A program made the position numbers and the translations under genes. From CAZUGO01 sp964619935 (GTDB taxonomy: Bacteria; Planctomycetota; Phycisphaerae; UBA1845; CAIVHJ01), in NCBI GenBank assembly GCA_964619935.1, contig CAZUGO010000020.1:60340-124339 (forward strand): a stretch of 64,000 bases of DNA, written 5' to 3'. How positions within the stretch are numbered: the first letter of the stretch is position 1; each line of letters opens with the position of its first letter. Shown here one piece after another: positions 54,562-63,582 of the stretch. Under the pieces are notes generated by a model. It was not told the DNA's origin, did not search any database, and saw only the letters and a list, made by a program, of their open reading frames with translations.

Positions 54562-55371
54562 GTGAATCTGCATCGCATTGCCATCTCGCTGGCCAGCACT
54601 TGTGCCGTTGTAGGTCCGGCCATGAGCCAGCCGTCGGTCACCGTTACGCTGTCGTCGACGGTCAACGGCGCGACGGTCAAGCCGGGAACCCCGATCGACT
54701 GGACGCTCAGCGCGTCGGTCAGCGCGGCGGACAACCTGGGTCTGGCGCTGCTGGCGGTCGACCTGCTGCAAGATCCGGACAACCCACACCTGCTCGACCT
54801 TTCGCCCGGCGTGCCCGACCCGGCCATGGCCGATTTCGATCAGCCGAACGGGTACAGCAATCCAGGTCCGCTGGGCTTGGGCTCCGGGTTTGGAGGAACG
54901 CCTGCCGGTCCGTCCGCCGGGCACAACCTGCTCCAGATCGGCGGCGCCCAGAACATCTTCGGCGTCGCCGGTCAGACCGCGGGGTGGGATGTCGCCGTCG
55001 ATGGCGGCATCGGGCAGAACGGTGAACAGGTCATTGCGACCGGCGGGTTCCTCGCACCCTCCACGGGCGGCAGCTACAGCCTTGCTCTGGACCATGGGCG
55101 AGCCAACGTCTTGGAGGCGATCCAGTCCGCGCCCGGGCGCTCTCCTGTGATCAGCGCCGTCGTGACCACCGCGGGTGGCATCATGTTTGTCGTCGCCGGC
55201 TGTACGACCGATCTGACCGGCGACGGAACCACCAACTCGGCCGACCTGGCCCAACTGCTGGGCGCCTGGGGACCCAATCCCGGACATCCCGCCGACCTGG
55301 GCGGCGATGACCAGGTCGATGCCGCCGACTTGGCCCAGTTGCTCGGCGCCTGGGGGCCCTGCGCGTTGTAG
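54562..55371 (+). CDS. Secreted protein with C-terminal dockerin-like repeats
   Basis: 269 aa. Signal peptide (about residues 1-22), a beta-rich domain of about 180 residues with no recognised family, then two Ca-binding, dockerin-like repeats: DLTGDGTTNSADLAQLLGAWG and DLGGDDQVDAADLAQLLGAWG (each given without its tail). GTG at 54562 has AGGAGG 7 bases upstream, which fixes the start. The terminal repeat pair recurs in three other proteins of this region. Function unknown; extracellular attachment or assembly is inferred. Confidence 0.8.
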   Translation: MNLHRIAISLASTCAVVGPAMSQPSVTVTLSSTVNGATVKPGTPIDWTLSASVSAADNLGLALLAVDLLQDPDNPHLLDLSPGVPDPAMADFDQPNGYSNPGPLGLGSGFGGTPAGPSAGHNLLQIGGAQNIFGVAGQTAGWDVAVDGGIGQNGEQVIATGGFLAPSTGGSYSLALDHGRANVLEAIQSAPGRSPVISAVVTTAGGIMFVVAGCTTDLTGDGTTNSADLAQLLGAWGPNPGHPADLGGDDQVDAADLAQLLGAWGPCAL

Positions 55372-55716
55372 GCCGCCCGCACACCCATGGGCGACCCTCT
55401 TGTTCTCTCTTGACCCCGGCCGGCTGAAGGCTGTCAACGGACACGCTGCGGGCACAGACCCGGTCGACCGGGCACAGAGAAGAGCAGCGCCCGGCAGAGG
55501 GAGCAAGCCGGCCCAGCCCCATGCTTCAGCAATGCTTCAGTGTGGAGCCGACCCGGCGTGGGTTCATGCAGGGCGTTTGCAACGAGGGGTCGTTCCTGGG
55601 GCGCGGTTACCCAACGGCACTCAGCGCGGTAGGGCCTGACGCGGTAAGCGTTGGACCCTGGCGCAGGACGCGCCGGCTCCCGGCCATGCGGCTGCAAGGC
55701 GTCCAGAGGGCCCGAC
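55372..55716. other. 345-base intergenic region between convergent genes
   Basis: Lies between two converging genes. No coding frame with support, no clear terminator and no repeats were seen. Composition is GC-rich like the flanks. Confidence 0.5.
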
Positions 55717-56352
55717 CTACGGCCGACCGCCTGCGGCGGGTGCTGGGTTGGGGGGGACTGCCTGCTTCTTTCCGGCGTACTCGGCAGCCTTGCACTTGAA
55801 GCACTCGGCACCGGTGAACATGACGGCGGCGCAGGTGTCGCAGCGCTTGGCAGTCTCGACGGCAATCAGCAGCCGGCCGTATTCGCGGGCTCCGATATCA
55901 AAGCTGCTCCGCTCCGCAAAAGCGAAGTTCCCGACCATGCCGCGCTTGCAGGAGTCGCACCAGCCGCTGCTTTCCGCATGCTTGCGGCATTGCGGGCAGG
56001 TCAGCGTGCCCGGGTCCAGCGCTTGGCCCTTCCCCAACGCATAGGTCAGGGCCGAGAAATACAGCTTGCCACCCACGTAGCCGTATTTGCAGGGCGCGCA
56101 GAAGCCATCGGTTTTGATGGCCTGCCGGCAAGTCGGACACTTGAGCTGATCGGCGATGACGTCGTGCCCGTGGGCATCCAGGGCGTCGAACAACACCCAG
56201 GAGCGCAGCGGCACGTTGGCAACATACCCAACGCGGCACTCGCGGCACCAGCCATTGTGCATTCTGGCGGCCGCACAGGTACATCCCGCAACCACGGGCG
56301 GCGGCTCGGTGCCCAGCGCCAAGACCATCATGCAATTCAGAACCATCCCCAT
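55717..56352 (-). CDS. Cys-rich multi-zinc-ribbon protein
   Basis: 211 aa with about nine Cys pairs: CTC, CRECRVGY, CPTCRQAIKTDGFCAPCKYGYVG, CPQCRKHAESSGWCDSCKRGMVG, CDTCAAVM and CFKCKAAEY. Three roughly 50-residue repeats share the pattern GWC/GFCxxC-(K/R)-xG-x-VG, each a probable double zinc knuckle. A short hydrophobic N-terminus ending in VVAGC might be a lipoprotein signal. There is no match to a named family that I recognise. Protein-protein or metal-binding function is likely. ATG at 56352; stands alone on the minus strand. Confidence 0.65.
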   Translation of the reverse strand: MGMVLNCMMVLALGTEPPPVVAGCTCAAARMHNGWCRECRVGYVANVPLRSWVLFDALDAHGHDVIADQLKCPTCRQAIKTDGFCAPCKYGYVGGKLYFSALTYALGKGQALDPGTLTCPQCRKHAESSGWCDSCKRGMVGNFAFAERSSFDIGAREYGRLLIAVETAKRCDTCAAVMFTGAECFKCKAAEYAGKKQAVPPNPAPAAGGRP

Positions 56353-56415
56353 GTCGGTCGGGTCTCCCGAGGTGCCGTCGTGGCGGTGTTCAACCCCCGG
56401 CGATCATCAGCCGGA

Positions 56416-57096
56416 TCAACAGGGCCCCCAGGCACCGAGCAGCAAGGCCAAGTCGGCGGCATTGACCACCCCGTCGGCATTCAGGTCCGCGGGGCACCCG
56501 GCACACGGCCCCCAACTGCCGAGCAGCAGGGCCAGGTCGGCGGCGTTGACCGACCCGCTGTTGTCGAAGTCGGCCGGATTGCATGGCACGACCACCGAAC
56601 CCGTTTGGCCGCTGAAATTGGTCGGCGAGTTGACCCCGACGCTCGTACCGGCACCGGTGTCGTGCAGTGAATTGACCCCGTCCAGCGGCAGCACACCCGC
56701 TCCGAAGGTCATGGTGTCGTACGGCGTGTAGATGATCGAATCACCGCCGACGTCGAAGAAGTTGTCGGGGATGATGTGATCGGGAGTCGGCGCCCCCGGC
56801 AGGGCCGCAAAGCCGGTGGTGGCCAGCAGAATGTGGGCGTCGGAGGTGCTCCCGGCCGGCAGATTCGACGGAAACGTAAAGACGCTCCCCGTTGAGGCAC
56901 TGGCCACCGTTCGGTTGTTCAGGAAAATCTCGTTGGGATTCCCCGCCGGATTGTGCATCTCGACGAACTGTATCGTTCCATCGGCGTTGCTGAAGATCTC
57001 GTTGACATCCCAGGTGTGCGCCCCGGCGTACGCCGACACACTACAGCACAACACCACGAAAACACCGCTCCAATTTCGAAGACCTGTTGTCGACAT
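56416..57096 (-). CDS. Secreted protein with dockerin-like C-terminal repeats
   Basis: 226 aa. Signal peptide MSTTGLRNWSGVFVVLCCSVSAYAGA, then a beta-sandwich-like domain (WDVNEIFSNADGTIQFVEMHN, FTFPSNLPAGSTSDAHILLA) resembling a lamin-tail or similar fold, and two Ca-binding repeats DFDNSGSVNAADLALLLGSWG and DLNADGVVNAADLALLLGAWG. GGAGG lies 7 bases before the ATG. A near-consensus promoter stands 100 bases upstream. Function unknown; it probably belongs to the same surface assembly as the other proteins with this tail. Confidence 0.82.
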   Translation of the reverse strand: MSTTGLRNWSGVFVVLCCSVSAYAGAHTWDVNEIFSNADGTIQFVEMHNPAGNPNEIFLNNRTVASASTGSVFTFPSNLPAGSTSDAHILLATTGFAALPGAPTPDHIIPDNFFDVGGDSIIYTPYDTMTFGAGVLPLDGVNSLHDTGAGTSVGVNSPTNFSGQTGSVVVPCNPADFDNSGSVNAADLALLLGSWGPCAGCPADLNADGVVNAADLALLLGAWGPC

Positions 57097-57194
57097 GGAA
57101 CTCCTCCTTCTGCAAGGCAGTCACGAAGTCACGGAAAACCCGATCCTGTCCTGCGGGCCACTCGCACGTTGGGCATCATTCGGCGGACTCCCTA

Positions 57195-57223
57195 ATTATT
57201 TGTTCCAACAGATAAATTGTCAA
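57195..57223 (-). promoter_or_regulatory. Near-consensus sigma-70-type promoter
   Basis: On the minus strand: TTGACA (57223-57218), 17-bp spacer, AATAAT (57200-57195). This matches 11 of 12 consensus bases with ideal spacing, inside an AT-rich patch, 99 bases upstream of the ATG of the secreted dockerin-like protein at 57096. It is the strongest promoter found in the window. Confidence 0.65.
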
Positions 57224-57508
57224 TGGGGGCAATGCCCGCCCCAGCCCAACAGGCAATTCCGAAGCCAGTTCGGCGATCCGGGATTCTCGGTGCCACGGTT
57301 CACCCCTGTTGTCGCGTCCGCGGCGGCCGCCGGATGACGGAAGCCCGTCACCCCCAATGGCCGATCACCGTCCCCCGCTGCGCACTGCTGCACGCGACGT
57401 CACACCGCCGCACGCCCAGCGGAGCCCACACCGCTTGACCCCCGTCGGTCCGCCAGCGCCGGCCGGCACGAAAGGACCGTCCCGGCGTGGTCCTCCCGTG
57501 AAGGGGCT
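57224..57508. other. Divergent intergenic region between two secreted-protein genes
   Basis: Part of the 486-base gap 57097-57582. Apart from the two outward-facing promoters nothing was recognised. Short GC-rich inverted repeats are present but weak. Confidence 0.4.
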
Positions 57509-57536
57509 TTGAAACGAGTGTCCGCTTCGCTATTCT
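57509..57536 (+). promoter_or_regulatory. Candidate promoter for the M28 peptidase
   Basis: TTGAAA (57509-57514), 16-bp spacer, TATTCT (57531-57536), followed by GGAG and the ATG at 57583. Each box is an acceptable match to the sigma-70 consensus. Confidence 0.45.
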
Positions 57537-57582
57537 GGGGGGCTGCCCGTTTCAGAACCGACCTCTGTCCGGAGAATCCAGA

Positions 57583-58641
57583 ATGAAAGCGACCCGCAGA
57601 CTGTTGCTCTTGTCGTGGTGTGTCGTCCCGGCGGTGCTCGCGGTGGGCGCGCCGCCGGCGGCGGGTTCTCCGGCCGCCGAGGCCATCGCCGCCGAAGTAG
57701 ACATTGACACCTATCAGTACTATCTGGAAGACCTGCTGTACACCCACCTGGGCGACAACCGCGGATTCGGGCCCGAACACAACCTGGCCCGCGACAACAT
57801 TGTCGCGGTGCTCTCGGACCTGGACCTGCCCGTGACCCTGGAGCCGTTCCAGTACAGCGGCCAGACCTACCACAACATTGTCGCCACCCAAGTGGGCACC
57901 GACTTCCCCAACCGCATCTACATCGTCGGAGCGCACTTTGATTCGGTGAACAATCCCGGAGCGGACGACAACGCCACGGGCACCGCCCTGGTGATGGAGG
58001 TCGCCCGGGTGCTTTCCAAGCACGCCCCGACCAAGACCATCAAGTACGTGCTGTTCGACCGCGAGGAGCAGGGCCTGGTCGGTAGCAACGCCTATGTCGA
58101 CGACCACGCCGCCGACCAGATCCTCATGGCGGTGATCGCCGACATGGTCGGTCACGACAGCGGCCAGTACGGCATGGACCTGTACGGCAAGACCTCGTCC
58201 AGCAGCGTGATCAACGGTCTGGCCGATGCCATTGAGACCTACGGCGACGGTCTCAACGCCTTCTTGAATTTCGGCAACTTCGCCTTCAGCGACCACTGGC
58301 CGTTCGAATCCGACGGCATTCCGGCGTGCGTGATCATCGAGCGCTGTTACTCCTGCAACCCGCATTACCACCAGATGACCGACGCTGTCGACAACGGCGT
58401 TCCGAACTACATTTACTATCCGATGATTGAAGATCTGCTGCACGCGGTGGTGGGCTTCCTGGTGGACGAGGTCGACATCGTCCGTTTCGCCGACATCAAC
58501 GAGGACGGCGGCGTCGATGCGGCGGACCTGGCGCTGTTGCTGGGCAATTGGGGTCCTTGCCCGGGCTGTGCCGCGGACCTCAACCAGGACGGTGAGATCA
58601 ATGCCGCCGACCTGGCGCTGCTCCTGGGTGCCTGGGGATAA
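57583..58641 (+). CDS. Secreted M28-family aminopeptidase with dockerin-like tail
   Basis: 352 aa. Signal peptide (core LLLLSWCVVPAVLAV), then an M28 metallopeptidase domain with the two-zinc ligands: His and Asp in GAHFDSVNNPGADDNATG, Glu pair in LFDREEQGLVGS, Asp in IADMVGHD, and His in HYHQMTDAVDN. The length of the catalytic part (about 290 residues) is normal. It ends with the dockerin-like pair DINEDGGVDAADLALLLGNWG and DLNQDGEINAADLALLLGAWG. It would trim peptides outside the cell or in the periplasm. The stop codon overlaps the ATG of the following truncated gene by one base. Confidence 0.92.
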   Translation: MKATRRLLLLSWCVVPAVLAVGAPPAAGSPAAEAIAAEVDIDTYQYYLEDLLYTHLGDNRGFGPEHNLARDNIVAVLSDLDLPVTLEPFQYSGQTYHNIVATQVGTDFPNRIYIVGAHFDSVNNPGADDNATGTALVMEVARVLSKHAPTKTIKYVLFDREEQGLVGSNAYVDDHAADQILMAVIADMVGHDSGQYGMDLYGKTSSSSVINGLADAIETYGDGLNAFLNFGNFAFSDHWPFESDGIPACVIIERCYSCNPHYHQMTDAVDNGVPNYIYYPMIEDLLHAVVGFLVDEVDIVRFADINEDGGVDAADLALLLGNWGPCPGCAADLNQDGEINAADLALLLGAWG

Positions 58642-59142
58642 TGGCTCCTTCCGGTTGCTTGCTGAGCACCGGTAACGACGATTGGCGCCCGCGTGCGAGC
58701 ACCGCCAGGTCCGCTCACCTTCCGGAATCGTGCCGCTTCGTTCACGGCCTGGGGCCGACGCCACTGGTGCGTGTCCGCCTGAACGACGATCAGCCGCAGA
58801 TCTGGTGCAAGCTGGAGTTTCTGAACCCCAGCGGATCGATCAAGGATCGCATCGCCCGGTACATCCTGGAGAAGGCCTGGCGCAGCGGGCAACTGGCGGC
58901 CGGCGACCACGTCATCGAAGCATCCAGCGGATCGACCAGCATTGCCATGGCCCTGACCTGTGCCCAGATGAACCTGAGGTTCTCGGCGGTCATGCCCGCC
59001 GGCGTCAGCAGGGAACGGCGATTGATGATCCGGGCCCTGGGCGGCGAGATCATCCGGTGCCCGAAGGAGCAGGGTCTCGAGGGGGCCCTGGCCGAGGCGA
59101 CTCGCCTGGCCGCCAAGCATGGGTACTCGCGGCTGAAGCAGT
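58641..59142 (+). pseudogene. Cysteine synthase family, 3'-truncated
   Basis: About 168 residues match the N-terminal half of PLP-dependent cysteine synthases: GLGPTPLVRVRL, the PLP-Lys in NPSGSIKDRIA (Lys68), SSGSTSIAMALTCA, VMPAGVSRERRLMIRALGGEI and GLEGALAEATRLAAKHG. After that the frame continues into Pro/Arg-rich sequence unlike the family and antisense to the next gene; the C-terminal PLP and phosphate-binding half is missing (normal length about 300 aa). It is therefore a decayed gene, probably broken by a deletion that also brought the converging big secreted-protein gene close. Confidence 0.75.
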
Positions 59143-59270
59143 CAGCCGCTGAGCCGCCTCGCCCGCAGCCTGCGGCGGGTGCACTCGGCACACGCAGCCG
59201 GGTCGGCCGGCGCGTGGCTTCCGCTGCTGCGGGCATGGGCCCCCGGCACCCAGACGCAATGCTCCGGCGC

Positions 59271-62200
59271 CTATTGGCCGGCTCCGCTCCACTCGCCCAG
59301 GACCATGGCCAGGTCGACGGCGTCGACGAGGCTATCGCCATTCAAGTCGGCCGGGCAATCCGGGCACGGTCCCCACATGCCCAACAGCAGCGCCAGATCG
59401 GCTGCGTCCACAAACCCGTCGCCGTTCATGTCGCTCAGGCCCGCGCCGCTTTCCGCGGTCACGCAGGCGGAGAATTCGGAGGTGTTGCCCGACACCACCT
59501 CGGTGGCGGTGGCGGTCACGGCGGCGCCAGCGCCGGCTGCGACGGGCACCGCCACGTCGAAGTCGGCATGGCCATCGGTATCGGTCTGCACGACCGCGGA
59601 TCCGAGATAGCTCTGGCCCTCACCGAATCCCGAATCATCGCAACTGTCGCTGACAAAGAACTCCACCGCAAAACCGCTGTTCGGCAGGCTGTCCAGGGCA
59701 CCGGCGATGTGTGTCGCCGATGCGGTGCTGTAGGCCTCAATCAGAACCGGGAAGTTCTGCAGGTCGTTACCGCCGGCATCAGCGTCTCCGGGGTCATTCG
59801 CATTCGTACCCGCCGGAGCGAACAGGTCGATTCCCAGGGTCGTGTTGGAATGAATCGAGTTGCCGCTGATGGTCACACCGCTCACCACGCTGGAGACCCC
59901 GATGCCGTGCAATTCACTGAAAACAATGAGATTGGCGTCGCCCGGTTCGGTTCCGCCGATGGTAGTGCTCGTCGGATCATCCGGCGCCGTAAACGGGGCG
60001 ACGCTGATGTTCACATGGTTGGGGATGGCGCCTTCGCCGCTGGCATCGCTGCCCAGCCGGTTGCCGACGATGACGGTCTGATCGGACGCCTGGGTGACCA
60101 GGATGCCGGTCCCGAAACGTTGTCCGGCGTAGTGATCGACGCCGTCGACGGCAATGCCGCCGATGAGGTTCCCGCGGATCACCGTGCCCGACGACGCCCA
60201 GACCACGATGCCGGCGCTGCCGATCTGCCCTTCTGAGGCCAAGCCATCAGCCGTGGTGCCGATGTAGTTGCCCTCGATGAGCGTTCCGACGGCGCCGTTC
60301 ACATTGACCTGCTGCCCGTCCGGAAAGCCCTCCTCGCCGTAGTGGCCCGCGCCGGAGATGATGTTGCGTTCCTCCGGAGTGGGACCGCCGATGCGTGTGC
60401 CCAGGGCCTGGCCGCGGACGGCCGCCCCCGAGAAGCTGCCGGTCAGCACGTTGCCGATGACCACGTTGTCCGCAGCGGGACCGTCGATGCGCACCCCGTC
60501 GTTGCCGCTGCTGAGGAAGTTGCCGTCGCCCGCCGCCGTCCCGCCGACAATGTTGCCGGTCGCCGGATCGCCGCCGAACCCTCCGGTGATGTACACACCG
60601 GCATACAGAGGACCACTGATGGTACACCCGATCACGTGATTGTCATTGCCGACCAGGCGCACGCCGTAGCCGCGCTGCATGACCCGATCGAGACCCTTGA
60701 TGGTGCAGTGGTTGCCGTTCACATAAATGGCGGCCACCCCCCAGGCATTGGGCTCCAGGCCGTAAATGCCGACTTCGCCGCCGTCCGGATTGGTGTCGCC
60801 GGTGAAGGCGGTCTGGGTGGAGAAATCAACGAGGGTCTCATCGTCATTCAGGGCGAAGATGCCGTCCTCCTGCCTGAGGATGGCGCGGTCGTTGAACAAC
60901 CACCAGTCCGATTGGGGAATATTGAACGCGATGGTTTGCGGGCCGGGCGTGTTGTTGACCGCCAGGCAGGCTTCGCGAAACGAAATCCTGCCGTCCGGGC
61001 CGGGCAGGTCGGCCATCCGCTGACCGCCGCCGAAGTCCACGATGTCGTCCACCGTGGTGACGGCGGCGATGTCCTCCCCAAGCGCCTCGCATTCATCCGG
61101 GACGCCGTTGGCATTCCCATCGGTGGATGCCCCGGCCGCAACGTCGCACCCGTCCGAAATCCCGTTGGTGTTGCAGTCGTCGAAGGTGTCGCACTCGTCC
61201 GGCACGCCGTTGGCATCGCAGTCCGGACTGCCGCCGCCGCTGATGTCACAGGCGTCGGCGATGCCGTTGCCCTGGCAATCGGGCTCGCATTCATCCGGAA
61301 CGTCGTTGGCGTTGCAATCGACGAATGTGTCACAGGGGTCCGGCAGGAAGTTGCCGTTGCAGTCCTGGGCCTGACCGGAAGCCAGGGCGCAGGCGTCGCC
61401 CATGCCCTGCCCATCGCAGTCGGCCTGGTCGGGATTGAACAGGTTCGGACAGTTGTCCTCGGTGTCGGCGAGGCCGTCGCCATCGGCGTCGCCTGGGGTC
61501 CCCACCGATTCGAGCGCCACGGCGAACGTGCGATAATCACCGCCCACCGACTTCATGCCGACGCCCCAGACCTCACAGGGCGAAATCGGTTCCATGTCGA
61601 ACACACCCGCCCACGGCACGTACGCGACGTCGGGCTGGAGCGTCCAACTCTGCCCGTCCCAGGAAGCCAACCCACCGATGCCCCGGGTGAGAATGTGGTC
61701 GGGCCCAAATGCGGCAAAGTCATCCCCGCCGGCCGGCGTGGCCACCTGCGTCCAGCCGGATCCGTCCCAGTGCACCAGTAGCGGCGCACTGCCGCCGGGG
61801 TCGCTGTAATATCCGCCGGCCCAGATGTCGTCGGCCGCCAGGGCCACGACATCGGAAAGGGCGTTCGAAGTTCCTGGAGCCGGGCCGGGAACATGGCTCC
61901 AGCCGGACCCATCCCAATGAAAGATGTAGCTGACGTCTCCGCCGCCGGAGCCGACCGCCCAGACATCATCGCTGGACACCGCCGCCACCGCCGACAATTG
62001 CTGGTTGGCGGTCGGGCTGACCAGCGGCGGCTCAAAGACCTCGAAATCCGACCCGTTCCAGTGCAGCGCCACACCGGGCCAGACCACCGCGTCGCTGGGC
62101 AAGAAGCGATACCATTTGCCGACCAGCCAAAGGTCGTTCGGAGCGATGACCGCCAGGTCCTGCAGCGAATCGCCCGAGGCCCCCTGGAAGGGGGAACTGG

Positions 62201-63215
62201 CCTGGGTCGGCACCGGCAGTGGGACCTCGGACCACGCCGATCCGTTCCACCGCAATGCCAGCACCCGCGTCCCGACGTACCCGCCTTGGCCGGTGAAGTT
62301 CTTGTGACCAACGGCCCAGACGTCGTTGGGCGCTGCGGCCGCCACCGCGCGCAGATCGCAGTGCGTCAACCCTTCCGCGGGCGTCGGGCTCGGCGAGGGC
62401 ACGATGGACCAGGTGGTCCCATTGTAATGCATCGCCAGCGTGAACTGATCGTATCCGCTCAACACCTGGGCTGAGTAGTTTCCGACCGCCCAAACGTCCC
62501 ACGGTGCGATGACTTCGACCGCCTGCAATCGGGCGTCAATGGCGCCTGGCGGGTTCGGAGTCTCCACCGGGTTCCACTGCCCGCAGTCGTCGACCAATGC
62601 GGGCGGTTCGGCGTCCGGCGGCGTGCCGTAGAGCGAGAAGACCATGTCACTGATCACCGGGTTTTGCAGGACATCGATGTACGGCTGCCACAGGCCGCCG
62701 TCGAGATTATCGCGATACCACAAGTGGGAACCGGTGGGGTTGTTGTAGTTCGAGACCCACACCGACCAGTAGAAACCGTCCTCGAAGATCAATTGTGCGG
62801 AGATGAAATGCTGCCCCGTGGCTTCAAACGGCGTCGGCAGGGTCACGTCCAACAGATCCGGGCCGCCCGCGTCATAGAGCACATTTGGATCACCGCCGTC
62901 GATGAATGCCTCGTACTGCACGGCGCCGGGGCCGGAGGCGGTCCACTCGTAGAAGCGCATGGTCACGCCCACCACCGGGGGCGGCAGGCACACCACCAGG
63001 CAGGCGTTGTCGCCGCCGATGATCACGCGCTCGATGGTACCGACGACGTCGAAGTCGTCGGCGGCTTCCTCGTTGGCCGGTGGATTCGACCACACCGCGC
63101 TGGGGATCGTCGTCCAATTGCTGTTCCCGGGATTGGCATACAGCAACTCCTCAGCGCGCGCCGGCGCCTGCAGGCCAGCCAGCACTGCTGTGACCACCAT
63201 GAGTGTCGTCTTCAT
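59271..63215 (-). CDS. Giant secreted mosaic protein: propeller, TSP3 repeats, beta-helix, dockerin-like tail
   Basis: 1314 aa. The signal peptide MKTTLMVVTAVLAGLQAPARA is followed by an N-terminal beta-sandwich of about 200 residues. Next is a region with repeated DVWAVG motifs (about residues 230-560), likely a beta-propeller, then thrombospondin type-3-like Ca-binding repeats rich in DCNxNGVPDECD, a parallel beta-helix region with NIISGAG, IEGNYIG and IRGNLIGG rungs, and a beta-sandwich. The tail DMNGDGFVDAADLALLLGMWG plus DLNGDSLVDAVDLAMVLGEW is the dockerin-like pair. AAGGAG lies 7 bases before the ATG at 63215. A surface adhesin or carbohydrate-binding role is inferred. Confidence 0.85.
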   Translation of the reverse strand: MKTTLMVVTAVLAGLQAPARAEELLYANPGNSNWTTIPSAVWSNPPANEEAADDFDVVGTIERVIIGGDNACLVVCLPPPVVGVTMRFYEWTASGPGAVQYEAFIDGGDPNVLYDAGGPDLLDVTLPTPFEATGQHFISAQLIFEDGFYWSVWVSNYNNPTGSHLWYRDNLDGGLWQPYIDVLQNPVISDMVFSLYGTPPDAEPPALVDDCGQWNPVETPNPPGAIDARLQAVEVIAPWDVWAVGNYSAQVLSGYDQFTLAMHYNGTTWSIVPSPSPTPAEGLTHCDLRAVAAAAPNDVWAVGHKNFTGQGGYVGTRVLALRWNGSAWSEVPLPVPTQASSPFQGASGDSLQDLAVIAPNDLWLVGKWYRFLPSDAVVWPGVALHWNGSDFEVFEPPLVSPTANQQLSAVAAVSSDDVWAVGSGGGDVSYIFHWDGSGWSHVPGPAPGTSNALSDVVALAADDIWAGGYYSDPGGSAPLLVHWDGSGWTQVATPAGGDDFAAFGPDHILTRGIGGLASWDGQSWTLQPDVAYVPWAGVFDMEPISPCEVWGVGMKSVGGDYRTFAVALESVGTPGDADGDGLADTEDNCPNLFNPDQADCDGQGMGDACALASGQAQDCNGNFLPDPCDTFVDCNANDVPDECEPDCQGNGIADACDISGGGSPDCDANGVPDECDTFDDCNTNGISDGCDVAAGASTDGNANGVPDECEALGEDIAAVTTVDDIVDFGGGQRMADLPGPDGRISFREACLAVNNTPGPQTIAFNIPQSDWWLFNDRAILRQEDGIFALNDDETLVDFSTQTAFTGDTNPDGGEVGIYGLEPNAWGVAAIYVNGNHCTIKGLDRVMQRGYGVRLVGNDNHVIGCTISGPLYAGVYITGGFGGDPATGNIVGGTAAGDGNFLSSGNDGVRIDGPAADNVVIGNVLTGSFSGAAVRGQALGTRIGGPTPEERNIISGAGHYGEEGFPDGQQVNVNGAVGTLIEGNYIGTTADGLASEGQIGSAGIVVWASSGTVIRGNLIGGIAVDGVDHYAGQRFGTGILVTQASDQTVIVGNRLGSDASGEGAIPNHVNISVAPFTAPDDPTSTTIGGTEPGDANLIVFSELHGIGVSSVVSGVTISGNSIHSNTTLGIDLFAPAGTNANDPGDADAGGNDLQNFPVLIEAYSTASATHIAGALDSLPNSGFAVEFFVSDSCDDSGFGEGQSYLGSAVVQTDTDGHADFDVAVPVAAGAGAAVTATATEVVSGNTSEFSACVTAESGAGLSDMNGDGFVDAADLALLLGMWGPCPDCPADLNGDSLVDAVDLAMVLGEWSGAGQ

Positions 63216-63281
63216 GGGGATGCTCCTTCCTGTCTCCGCTGCTGCGGTTGTCATGACGTAACGCTGCATTTAGGGACGCTT

Positions 63282-63299
63282 CCAGGCAGCCTTGCCTGG
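63282..63299. other. Short perfect hairpin upstream of the giant secreted protein
   Basis: CCAGGCA-GCCT-TGCCTGG is a 7-bp perfect stem with a 4-base loop, 67 bases upstream of the ATG, in the probable leader of the minus-strand transcript. It could stabilise the mRNA or terminate incoming transcription. Confidence 0.3.
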
Positions 63300-63582
63300 T
63301 TTCAACAGCGCCCAGTATTCACCCGACCCGGCGCCATTCCCATAGGTAAACCAACCCATTCGCGCCTCCGGCCCGCTGCGGAGTCTGCTGGGCCACCCCG
63401 GGTGCCGCTGCACCGCCGGCGGCCATGACGATCCCCAGAGCAAGCTGGATGCCAAGACTGGTGCCGACGGCGGTAATGCGCCCAAGCGCCGGACCCGGGC
63501 GGTTACGTCGCAGGTCAACCCGCTGGGGGACATCGTTCAAGGCCTTCCGCCGAGCAGGCCGACTGTGCCGACCCGGCGATGC

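Noticed and set aside
59142..60236. Continuation of the cysteine synthase frame to 60236
   Set aside because: After residue 168 the translation loses all family similarity and is antisense to the giant secreted-protein gene.
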